Of a stretch of 45,656 nt of DNA, positions 15,452 to 23,007 are shown piece after piece. Source of the stretch: an uncultured Collinsella sp. (lineage in GTDB: Bacteria; Actinomycetota; Coriobacteriia; Coriobacteriales; Coriobacteriaceae); the NCBI GenBank assembly GCA_900545445.1, contig UQZH01000012.1:1-45656 (forward strand), written 5' to 3'. The notes beneath the pieces are model-generated. The model searched no databases, was not told the DNA's origin, and saw only the letters and a list, made by a program, of their open reading frames with translations. Both the position numbers and the translations under genes were made by a program. Numbering within the stretch: position 1 is the first letter of the stretch; each line of letters opens with the position of its first letter.

Positions 15452-18010
15452 TTACTGCCCAAAGACCTCTTCGGCGATACGAGCGCTTTCGGCGGCGTCC
15501 TTGGCGTAGTAGTCCGCACCGATCTGCTTGGCGTATTCGGGGGTGAGTACGGCGCCGCCTACGATGATCTTGACGCCCGGCACCTCGGCATGAAGCAGCT
15601 TGATGGTCTCTTCCATGGCGACGACCGTGGTAGTCATAAGCGCTGAGAGGCCGACGAGTTTGATGTCGCGCTCCTTGACGGTCTTGAGTACCTCCTGCGG
15701 ATCGACGTCGCGGCCCAGGTCAAAGACGGTGTAGCCGTAGTTGTCGAGCAGCATTTTGACGATGTTCTTGCCAATATCGTGGATGTCGCCCTTGACGGTG
15801 GCCACGCAGATCTTGCCCTTGTCGGCAATCTCGCCGGCGGGCATCAGGCGCTTGATGGTGTCGAAGCCCACGCGCGCGGCCTCGGCCGAGGCCATAAGCT
15901 GCGGCAAGAAGAACTTGCCCTGGTCAAAGAGGACGCCTACCTCGTCGAGGGCGGGGATAAAGTGATTGTTGATGAGGTCCATGGCGTCGTGGTCTGCCAG
16001 TAGACGCTCGGTCTCGGCAGCGATCTCGCCTTTGCGGCCCGAGACGACCATGCGACGAATCGGGTCGTCGTTGCCGTCGGTGCCGGCGGCGCCAGCGGCG
16101 GGCACGGTGTCGGTCGATGCGGCCTGAGCTGCTGCCGGGTTTGCGGCGATCTTATACGGATCGGTCCAGCCGGCGTAGCGCTCGATGTATCCGGTCGAGC
16201 CCTCGTCCTCAACGCTCAGGACGCGATAGCTGTAGACGGTATCCATAAAGCGCTTGGAGCCCGGGTTCATGATGGGGGCGTCCAGGCCCGCGCCGAAGGC
16301 GGCGGCCAAAAAGACCGAACCCAGCAGCGGGCGGGCAGGCAGGCCAAAGCTGATGTTCGACACGCCGAGCGCGCATTTGACGCCCAGACGCTCCTTGCAC
16401 AGGGACATGGCGCGTAGGATCTGCTCAGCCTGGCGTTGATTGGTCGAGGCGGTCATGACCAGGCAGTCGATGAGGATGCGGTCCGGTCCGATGCCGTAAC
16501 GGGCGGCCTCGGCCACGATGTGCTCGGCGATGGCGAAGCGAGCCTCGGCGGAATCGGGGATGCCGCCTTCGTCGAGCGTAAGGCCGACAACGTTGGTGCC
16601 GTAGTGGGCGACCAGCGGGAAGATCTCGTCCATGATCTGCTGCTTGCCATTGACCGAGTTGATGATGGGCTTGCCGGCGTAGCGGCGCACGGCGGCCTCG
16701 ACGGCTGCGGGGTCGGTGGAGTCGATCTGCAGCGGCAGCAGCGTGGACCCCTGGAGCTGTTCGGTCGCCTGTTGGATGATCTTGACCTCGTCGATCTCGG
16801 GCAGGCCCACGTTGACGTCCAGAATGTCGGCGCCCTGTTCCTGCTGGCTGATGCCCTGGCTCACAACGTAGTCCAGGTCGCCGTCGCGCAGGGCCTGCTG
16901 CAGGCGCTTTTTGCCGGTGGGGTTGATGCGCTCGCCGATGACGGCGATCTTGTGGCCGTCGCAGGGAAGGTCCACGACCGTTTGGGCGCTCGTGACCGAC
17001 ATACTGGGCTTGCGGTGGCGCGGGCTGGGCGTGTGGTTATCGATAAGCGTGCGCAAGGCCGCCATGTGCGCCGGCGTGGTGCCGCAGCAACCGCCCACGA
17101 CGCTCACGCCGTCGGCGATCATGCCAGCGACGGCCTTGGCGTATTCGGAGGCCTGGATGTCAAAGACGGTGTTGCCGTCGTCGTCCACGTGGGGGAGTCC
17201 TGCATTGGCCTGCACCATAACAGGCTTGTCGGTAACGGTGAGCATACGTGCGGCGAGTCCCCGGAGCTCGGCCGGTCCTTGGCTGCAGTTGATGCCCAAA
17301 ACGTCGGCGCCGATGGCGTCAAGCGTGATGGCGGCGACCTCGGGACTCGTTCCCAGGAAGGTGCGACCGTCTTCCTCGAAGGTCATGGTGGCAAAGACGG
17401 GCAGGTCGGAGTTCTCGCGGCAGGCGAGGACCGCCGCCTTGATCTCGGCCAGGTCGGTCATAGTCTCGATAATAAAGAGGTCCACACCCGCGGCGACGCC
17501 TGCGCGCACTTCCTCGGCAAAGAGGTCGTAGGCCTCGTCAAAGCTGAGGGTACCCAAGGGGCGAAGCAACGCGCCGATGGGGCCGATGTCACCGGCGACG
17601 TAGCGGGCGCCGGCCTCGCGGGCACAGGCGGCAGCGGCGGCAAAGACGTCTGCCACGGTGGCGGCGCCGTCGAGCTTGTGGGCGTTGGCGCCAAAGGTGT
17701 TGGCGGTGATCACGTCACAGCCGGCCTCGACGTACTGACGCTGGATATCGGTGATGACCTGAGGCTCCTCAAAGTTGAGCAGCTCGGGCAGGGCGCCGGC
17801 CTTCATGCCGGCCGCCTGCAGCATGGTACCCATGCCGCCGTCGAACAGCAGGTGCCCCGTGCCCTCGATGGCGGCGCGCAGGCGATCGTCCTTAATGCGC
17901 AGATCGCCGATCGTGCGCGTCTTGTACGTGGCACCGTTGCGACGTGCGGCATCAACGGGTGCCGCCAATGCAGTGCCGTCAGAATCATGAGTGATAAGCG
18001 GAGTAAACAT
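15452..18010 (-). CDS. metH: B12-dependent methionine synthase lacking the reactivation domain
   Basis: 852 residues. Domains in order: an unusual N-terminal extension (about 1-45); homocysteine-binding barrel (HLLFDGGMGTMLQ, zinc ligands Cys242 in GINCSQGP and Cys308-Cys309 in VGGCCGTTP); pterin barrel for methyltetrahydrofolate (IGERINPTGKKRL, QGADILDVNVG); B12 cap helices; and the cobalamin domain with GDIHDIGKN, whose His is the lower cobalt ligand. It ends right after the B12 domain. The SAM-binding reactivation domain of E. coli MetH is missing and is supplied by the gene just upstream (18020-18808). A linker of Ala/Pro/Thr near residues 620-650 separates the pterin and B12 halves. Start ATG 18010 has AGGAG close by. 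Confidence 0.95.
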   Translation of the reverse strand: MFTPLITHDSDGTALAAPVDAARRNGATYKTRTIGDLRIKDDRLRAAIEGTGHLLFDGGMGTMLQAAGMKAGALPELLNFEEPQVITDIQRQYVEAGCDVITANTFGANAHKLDGAATVADVFAAAAACAREAGARYVAGDIGPIGALLRPLGTLSFDEAYDLFAEEVRAGVAAGVDLFIIETMTDLAEIKAAVLACRENSDLPVFATMTFEEDGRTFLGTSPEVAAITLDAIGADVLGINCSQGPAELRGLAARMLTVTDKPVMVQANAGLPHVDDDGNTVFDIQASEYAKAVAGMIADGVSVVGGCCGTTPAHMAALRTLIDNHTPSPRHRKPSMSVTSAQTVVDLPCDGHKIAVIGERINPTGKKRLQQALRDGDLDYVVSQGISQQEQGADILDVNVGLPEIDEVKIIQQATEQLQGSTLLPLQIDSTDPAAVEAAVRRYAGKPIINSVNGKQQIMDEIFPLVAHYGTNVVGLTLDEGGIPDSAEARFAIAEHIVAEAARYGIGPDRILIDCLVMTASTNQRQAEQILRAMSLCKERLGVKCALGVSNISFGLPARPLLGSVFLAAAFGAGLDAPIMNPGSKRFMDTVYSYRVLSVEDEGSTGYIERYAGWTDPYKIAANPAAAQAASTDTVPAAGAAGTDGNDDPIRRMVVSGRKGEIAAETERLLADHDAMDLINNHFIPALDEVGVLFDQGKFFLPQLMASAEAARVGFDTIKRLMPAGEIADKGKICVATVKGDIHDIGKNIVKMLLDNYGYTVFDLGRDVDPQEVLKTVKERDIKLVGLSALMTTTVVAMEETIKLLHAEVPGVKIIVGGAVLTPEYAKQIGADYYAKDAAESARIAEEVFGQ

Positions 18011-18019
18011 TGAGGGCTC

Positions 18020-18808
18020 CTAATGGCTGGAATAGCAGGTGGTGTGGGCGGCGCGGAAGCGGCAGTGCTCGCGCATGCGGCAGATATTGCAGGTGGGGCG
18101 GCTCTGGGCGTCGTGGACTTCGCCGTCGAATAGGCCGATCACCGCGGTCACGCTTTTGGTGGGCATGAGCAGGCTGGTGGGTGTGACGGTAAGCCCGATG
18201 AGCCGCGTGGCGTTGAGCGCATTGACGATCGAGCGCTGGGCCGAGAGCGGGCAGTCGCCGTAGCCGGGGCTAAAGCGCCAGTTGCCGGCGAGTCCGTGTG
18301 CGGCGGCGTCCGTCTTGACCTGCTGGTCCATTTGCTCAACGGCGGCTTCCACGTAAGCGGAGCACGCGGCGTCGAGCACGGCGCCCTCCAGGGGATGTTG
18401 GGCTCCCGTGGTGCGCAGGCGACGCTCGGCGTCCATGCCGAGGGTGCATGCCATGAGCGCGGCAAAGCGGGCATCTTTGAGATGTCGATAGATATCGCGA
18501 CCTCGCAGCTCAACGTTGGTGCCGACCAAGCGAATGCAAGGCTCACTTTGTTCGTCCACGCCCGTGGCATCGACGGCAAACACGCGGCGCACGCCACGAG
18601 GCTCAATGTCCAGTTCCAGACGCTCGACCACAAGCTCAATACGTCGTGACAGCTCGGGCTCAATCTGCTGGCCGCCGTAACCCAGGTACCGCAGCATCTC
18701 GGCGCGGTCGACACGAGGATGGTACGCAGCATCGACACGGTAAAGCGCCGGCGACGCAAGGTCGGCCGGCACTTCGACAGCGGTTGTATCGATGTGCGGT
18801 TTTTCCAT
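18020..18808 (-). CDS. Stand-alone methionine synthase reactivation-domain protein
   Basis: 262 residues. The C-terminal half carries the signature of the MetH activation domain: FSPGYGDCPLSAQRSIVNALNA and IGLTVTPTSLLMPTKSVTAVIGL. The N-terminal half (EMLRYLGYGGQQIEPELSRRI) matches the helical lead-in seen in split versions. It ends with a Cys-rich tail (CNICRMREHCRFR). Its job would be reductive methylation of cob(II)alamin on MetH using SAM. Its ATG overlaps the metF stop (TAATG, 18806-18810) and its stop lies nine bases before metH, so the three genes form one operon. The frame is open further upstream, but only over metF. Confidence 0.88.
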   Translation of the reverse strand: MEKPHIDTTAVEVPADLASPALYRVDAAYHPRVDRAEMLRYLGYGGQQIEPELSRRIELVVERLELDIEPRGVRRVFAVDATGVDEQSEPCIRLVGTNVELRGRDIYRHLKDARFAALMACTLGMDAERRLRTTGAQHPLEGAVLDAACSAYVEAAVEQMDQQVKTDAAAHGLAGNWRFSPGYGDCPLSAQRSIVNALNATRLIGLTVTPTSLLMPTKSVTAVIGLFDGEVHDAQSRPTCNICRMREHCRFRAAHTTCYSSH

Positions 18809-19680
18809 TACCCCAGGCGCTCCATAATGGTCGCGGCGATCGCAGGACGGTTCATAGTGTACAGGTGCAGGCCGTCGGCGCCGTGCTCCTTGAGGTCGCA
18901 AAGCTGGCGGGCGGCATAATCTACACCGGCTGCCTGCAGGCTCTCGGGGTCGTTCTCGTACTTGGCGAGAATCTTGATGACGGGGGAGGGCAGCGACGCG
19001 CCGCACATAAAGACCATGCGGCTGATCTGCGACTTGCCCATAAACGGCATGATGCCCGCGGTAATGGGCACGGTGATGCCGGCCTTGTCGGCAAGCTCGC
19101 GAAAACGGTAGAAGCACTCGTTATCAAAGAAGAGCTGTGTCACAAAGAAGCTTGCGCCAGCGTCCTGTTTTTGCTTGAGGTATTCGACCGAGAGGTTGAG
19201 ATCCTCGCAGGCAATGTGGCCCTCGGGGTAGGCTGCGGCGCCCACGCAAAAGTCTGCGTCGACGAGCTCGGGGATGAGGTCGCGGGCGTAGGCGTAGTCC
19301 GAGGCGGGCTTGTCGTCCTCGGTCGCGCCGGCGGGCAGGTCGCCGCGCAGGGCTAGCACGTTTTCCACGCCGGCAGTGCGATACTCGTCAATCTTGGCGG
19401 CGATGTCGGCGTGCGAGCGGCCCACACAGGTAAGGTGTGCCACCGAGGGCGTATCGAATTCGCTCGAAATCATATGCGCGATGGGGGCGGTGGTGGCACC
19501 GTTACCCGAGCCGCCGGCCGAGCAGGTGACCGAGACAAAGCTCGGCGAAAGCTTGCACAGATTGCCTGCCACCTCGCGAGCCGTGTCGAGGGTAAGCTCG
19601 CCCTTGGGCGGGAACATCTCAAACGAAACGGGTGCGGTGCCCTGGGATGCTGCCTGCTTAAAAACCTCGTCGACGCGCAT
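18808..19680 (-). CDS. metF: Methylenetetrahydrofolate reductase
   Basis: 290 residues, complete FAD-dependent barrel. It reduces 5,10-methylene-THF to 5-methyl-THF, the methyl donor for the MetH encoded downstream. Motifs: PVSFEMFPPKGE at the N-terminus, VTCSAGGSG, the GVENVLALRGDLP segment, and GASFFVTQLFFDNECFYRF. Start ATG 19680 is preceded by AAAGGAG. It is first in the leftward metF / reactivator / metH operon. No SAM or cobalamin riboswitch was recognised in the 5' region. Confidence 0.96.
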   Translation of the reverse strand: MRVDEVFKQAASQGTAPVSFEMFPPKGELTLDTAREVAGNLCKLSPSFVSVTCSAGGSGNGATTAPIAHMISSEFDTPSVAHLTCVGRSHADIAAKIDEYRTAGVENVLALRGDLPAGATEDDKPASDYAYARDLIPELVDADFCVGAAAYPEGHIACEDLNLSVEYLKQKQDAGASFFVTQLFFDNECFYRFRELADKAGITVPITAGIMPFMGKSQISRMVFMCGASLPSPVIKILAKYENDPESLQAAGVDYAARQLCDLKEHGADGLHLYTMNRPAIAATIMERLG

Positions 19681-19820
19681 ATCGTGCTCCTTTAGATACG
19701 CAATAGTGTGATGTGTTTTAAGGATTCTACAGCACCACTGTGTCACGGTGGAGTTTCACTCGCTATTTGGGGATACCAATCGAAAATGCTTTGCTATCGG
19801 CATTTCCTATAACAGAGCGG

Positions 19821-19894
19821 TCAATCTAGGATGGGGCTATATTAACTGGTATTTGATGCGAAATACCAGTTAATAGAGCCCCATCCCAAATTGA
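19821..19894. repeat. 74-bp palindrome between metF and glutamine synthetase
   Basis: 34-bp arms (19821-19854 and 19861-19894) around the loop GATGCG match at 31 of 34 positions; the inner core TATTAACTGGTATTT pairs perfectly with AAATACCAGTTAATA. No T run follows on either side. Confidence 0.8.
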
Positions 19895-19973
19895 CTACCC
19901 TTAAACTATGGGGAGAGGTCTGCAATTTATACAGTTGATTGGCCATTAAGGGCGGCAGCGCCGCTGTGATGCG

Positions 19974-20027
19974 GTAACCTCATTGATTGGTTTCGCGACA
20001 GCAACATAACGGTAATGTCGCGGAAAC
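19974..20027 (+). promoter_or_regulatory. Possible nitrogen-control sites before glutamine synthetase
   Basis: GTAAC-N6-GATTG (19974-19989) and GTAAT-N6-GAAAC (20012-20027) resemble the actinobacterial GlnR box GTnAC-N6-GAAAC. The second lies in an inverted repeat GTTTCGCGACA / TGTCGCGGAAAC (19990-20027). Regulation is inferred from motif shape only. Confidence 0.3.
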
Positions 20028-20106
20028 ACGGCGAGTCTAAGCTATGACTCGTTCGTTAGTAATCAACACCGCATCTCACGCGGTGCCGATACGAAGGGAG
20101 TTCCGT

Positions 20107-22194
20107 ATGGCCGATCTTACTGACCGCTTCGGGACCATGGTGTTCTCTGAGGAAGTCATGAAGGACTACCTCCCCAAGGACATTTGGAAGCGCCTTGCTG
20201 CAACCCTCGAGGACGGTGAGCCGCTCGACCTGGATGTGGCCAACGCCGTTGCCCACGCCATGAAGGTCTGGGCCATCTCCAAGGGCGCGACGCACTACGC
20301 GCACTGGTTCCAGCCGCTTTCGGGCATTACTTCCGAGAAGCACGACAGCTTCCTCGAGCCCAACCACGACGGCACCGCCATCACCAAGTTTACGGGCAAG
20401 AACCTCATCCAGGGCGAGCCGGACGCCTCCAGCTTCCCCAACGGCGGCCTGCGCGCCACCTTCGAGGCCCGTGGCTACACCGCTTGGGATCCCACCAGCC
20501 CCGCTTTTATCAAGGACGATGTCCTGTGCATCCCCACGGCTTTCTGCTCCTACACGGGCGAGGCCCTGGACAAGAAGACCCCGCTGCTGCGCTCCATGAC
20601 CGCGCTCTCGCGTGAGTCCAAGCGCGTTTTGGCGCTGTTTGGTAAGACCCCCAAGAAGGTCGTTCCTTCCGTGGGCGATGAGCAGGAGTACTTCCTGATC
20701 AAGAAGGACGCTTACCGCAAGCGCAGGGACCTGGTCATCACCGGCCGCACCCTCTTTGGTGCTGCTCCCTGCAAGGGCCAGGAGCTCGAGGAGCACTACT
20801 TTGGTGCTATCCGTCCCACCGTCTCGGCCTATATGAAGGACCTGGACGATGAACTGTGGGCGCTTGGCATTCCCGCCAAGACCAAGCACAACGAGGTTGC
20901 TCCCTGCCAGCATGAGCTCGCGCCGGTCTATGGCGAGGTCAACGAGGCCATCGACCAGAATCTGGTCATGATGGAGAAGATGAAGCTCATCGCCTCCCGC
21001 CACGACTTGGTCTGCCTGCTGCACGAGAAGCCCTTTGAGGGCATTAACGGTTCGGGCAAGCACAACAACTGGTCGCTTGGCACCGAGTCCGAGAATCTGC
21101 TCGATCCGGGCGACACCCCGCTCGACAACCTGCAGTTCATCGTCTTCCTCACCGCGGTGATCGAGGCTGTCGATAACTATCAGGAGCTCCTGCGTGCCTC
21201 TGTTGCCTCGGCCGGCAACGACCATCGTCTGGGCGCCAATGAGGCTCCTCCGGCGATTATGTCCATCTTCCTGGGCGACCAGCTTACCGAGGTCGTCGAG
21301 AAGATCATCGATGGCAAGGCTTCCGTCCATGCCACGCGCGGCGTGCTCGACCTGGGCGCCGATACCCTGCCCAAGCTGATGCAGGACAACACCGACCGCA
21401 ACCGCACCTCCCCGTTTGCCTTCACCGGCAATAAGTTCGAGTTCCGTGCCTGCGGCTCCGAGCAGAACGTCTCCGACTCCAACCTGGTGCTCGATGCCGC
21501 CGTGGCCAAGTCGCTCAAGTCCTTCGCCGACGCGCTTGAGGGTACGCCCGAGGATGAGTTCCAGGACGCTGCACTCGAGTACTGCAAGAAGGTCCTGACC
21601 GACCACCAGCGCATCCTGTTCTCCGGCGATGGCTACTCCGATGAGTGGCCCGTCGAGGCCGAGAAGCGCGGCCTTGCCAACAACAAGACCACGGCCGATG
21701 CCCTGCCCGCCTTTGTTTCCGATAAGGCTATCGCGCTCTTTGAGGAGACGGGTGTCCTGACCAAGGCCGAGGCCCAGTGCCGCTACGACTGCAAGCTCGA
21801 GAAGTACAACAAGCTCATGAACATCGAGGCCACCACGATGGTTCGCGAGGCACGTCGTACCTATCGCCCGGTCATTACCGCCTATGCCACCAAGGTCGCT
21901 AAGGGCCTTGAGACTATCCGTGCCGCTGGCGCCGAGGCCGCCATGCAGTGTGAGCAGAACACGCTCAACAAGCTCTGCAACGGCATCACCACCATCAACG
22001 ACTCCATCAAGGCGCTCGACGCCGTGCATCAGAAGGCCGAGGGCCTCGATGGTCAGGAGCAGGCCAACGTGTACGCGCACGAGGTCGTTCCCGCTATGGA
22101 TGCGCTGCGCGCCGCCGTGGACGCCATGGAGGAGATCGTGGCAGCCGACTACTGGCCGGTCCCGACCTACGACGACATTCTGTTCTACGTGTAG
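20107..22194 (+). CDS. glnN: Glutamine synthetase, class III
   Basis: 695 residues, the size of class III enzymes and much larger than GlnA (about 450). It makes glutamine from glutamate, ammonia and ATP. Motifs: THYAHWFQPLSG near the N-terminus, VGDEQEYFLI (metal-binding Glu), KHNEVAPCQHELAP, HEKPFEGINGSGKHNNWS, and the nucleotide/substrate loop DRNRTSPFAFTGNKFEFR. ATG 20107 follows AAGGGAG; an upstream ATG at 20044 lacks a binding site. Monocistronic with a terminator at 22226. Possible nitrogen-control sites lie upstream. Confidence 0.97.
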   Translation: MADLTDRFGTMVFSEEVMKDYLPKDIWKRLAATLEDGEPLDLDVANAVAHAMKVWAISKGATHYAHWFQPLSGITSEKHDSFLEPNHDGTAITKFTGKNLIQGEPDASSFPNGGLRATFEARGYTAWDPTSPAFIKDDVLCIPTAFCSYTGEALDKKTPLLRSMTALSRESKRVLALFGKTPKKVVPSVGDEQEYFLIKKDAYRKRRDLVITGRTLFGAAPCKGQELEEHYFGAIRPTVSAYMKDLDDELWALGIPAKTKHNEVAPCQHELAPVYGEVNEAIDQNLVMMEKMKLIASRHDLVCLLHEKPFEGINGSGKHNNWSLGTESENLLDPGDTPLDNLQFIVFLTAVIEAVDNYQELLRASVASAGNDHRLGANEAPPAIMSIFLGDQLTEVVEKIIDGKASVHATRGVLDLGADTLPKLMQDNTDRNRTSPFAFTGNKFEFRACGSEQNVSDSNLVLDAAVAKSLKSFADALEGTPEDEFQDAALEYCKKVLTDHQRILFSGDGYSDEWPVEAEKRGLANNKTTADALPAFVSDKAIALFEETGVLTKAEAQCRYDCKLEKYNKLMNIEATTMVREARRTYRPVITAYATKVAKGLETIRAAGAEAAMQCEQNTLNKLCNGITTINDSIKALDAVHQKAEGLDGQEQANVYAHEVVPAMDALRAAVDAMEEIVAADYWPVPTYDDILFYV

Positions 22195-22225
22195 AGCGTA
22201 ACTGACATATCGTCACGGTATTGAG

Positions 22226-22257
22226 CCGGGGTCCGCATCATGCGGGCCCCGGTTTTT
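22226..22257 (+). terminator. Terminator of glutamine synthetase
   Basis: A 12-bp stem, CCGGGGTCCGCA with TGCGGGCCCCGG (22226-22237 and 22241-22252), followed by TTTTTG. Confidence 0.9.
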
Positions 22258-22316
22258 GTTTGCGAAGGACGCTTTGAAGCCCGTTTTGGAACTGATTCGC
22301 CCACGCAATAAGGGGG

Positions 22317-22537
22317 CGTGGGCAAAAAACGTCAAATATGAGTACTGTCACAAGTCCTGTAACATTATTTATTTGCAAAATATGTAGTGTTACGCAACAT
22401 ATGTCCAAGTACTTAGCCGATAAACGTCTGCAATTTTTCCGCCGTAGGACGCCTGACGGCTAAATCGCCTTCTGAAGGCATGAAATCGCTGTTATTAAAA
22501 TGGTAACAGTACTCATATTTGCCATTTTTTGACCACA
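22317..22537. repeat. 221-bp element with 35-bp terminal inverted repeats
   Basis: Arms 22317-22351 and 22503-22537 match at 31 of 35 positions, including the identical core ACAGTACTCATATTTG and TTTTTTG. The interior is AT-rich and has no coding frame. It has the form of a miniature inverted-repeat element, but no target duplication was identified. Confidence 0.65.
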
Positions 22538-22558
22538 GGCCTTGCGATGATGCCGGGA

Positions 22559-22848
22559 TCCGCACCCTGCCGGGTTCGAATCCCGGCGCATAGGTAGCAA
22601 AAAGCCCGTCACCGCGGGGGTAACGGGCTTCTTAATTTAAATGGTGCCCCCAGCGGGATGTCCGCGTGCGGCTGGCGCCGCCCGCTTCCGCTGCGTCGCT
22701 CCGCTCCTTGCGTGCTGCGCTGGAAAACGCTTGCGCGTTTCCTCAGCTCCGCACCCTGTCGGGTTCGAATCCCGGCATATCGGTAGCAAAAAGCCCGCTA
22801 CCGAATTGGTAACGGGCTTCACATCTCAAATGGTGCCCCCAGCGGGAT
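22559..22848. repeat. Two 101-bp direct copies of a tRNA-Glu terminator segment
   Basis: 22559-22659 and 22748-22848 are aligned copies 189 bases apart. Each holds a T-arm-like CGGGTTCGAATCCCGG on the plus strand, a hairpin AAAGCCCG...CGGGCTT, and the last 18 bases of tRNA-Glu on the minus strand. Only the right copy continues into an intact tRNA. Confidence 0.8.
22787..22821 (-). terminator. Terminator of tRNA-Glu
   Basis: On the minus strand GAAGCCCGTTACC pairs with GGTAGCGGGCTT and is followed by TTTTT, directly downstream of tRNA-Glu. A decayed twin is at 22600-22632. Confidence 0.75.
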
Positions 22849-22907
22849 TCGAACCCGCGATATCCACCTTGAAAGGGTGGCGTCCTTGGCCGCTAGACGA
22901 TGGGGAC
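22831..22907 (-). tRNA. tRNA-Glu (anticodon TTC)
   Basis: Reading the minus strand from 22907: acceptor GTCCCCA, D-arm with CTAGCGGCCAAGG, anticodon stem CACCC/GGGTG around the loop CTTTCAA (anticodon TTC), T-arm GCGGGTTCGAATCCCGC, acceptor TGGGGGC, discriminator A and encoded CCA (22831-22833). All four arms pair. Confidence 0.96.
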
Positions 22908-22966
22908 AGCGGGAAAGAGTATAGCAGACTTTTTTAGCCGTTCACATATCGTTGGCAAACTGAAAA

Positions 22967-23001
22967 ACCACCACAAAGGTGCCTGTCCCCTTTGTGGTGG
23001 T
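22967..23001 (-). terminator. REP-like hairpin acting as terminator of the MurT-GatD gene
   Basis: A 13-bp perfect stem ACCACCACAAAGG (22967-22979) with CCTTTGTGGTGGT (22989-23001), loop TGCCTGTCC. Read on the minus strand it is followed by TTTTT, six bases after the MurT-GatD stop. The loop core resembles dispersed palindromes known from many anaerobes. Confidence 0.7.
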
Positions 23002-23007
23002 GAGGTG

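Noticed and set aside
13811..15646. A 611-codon frame opposite the DUF711 gene, starting within the palindrome
   Set aside because: Its composition is typical of a complement-strand shadow; the minus-strand gene is well conserved.
16436..18013. A 525-codon frame opposite metH
   Set aside because: Antisense of the homocysteine and pterin domains; no recognisable protein.
19681..19820. SAM or cobalamin riboswitch before metF
   Set aside because: No S-box core or B12-box sequence was seen.
20056..22080. A 674-codon open frame antisense to glutamine synthetase
   Set aside because: It is the complement of a high-GC gene with strong codon bias; the sense protein has all class III GS motifs, the antisense has none.
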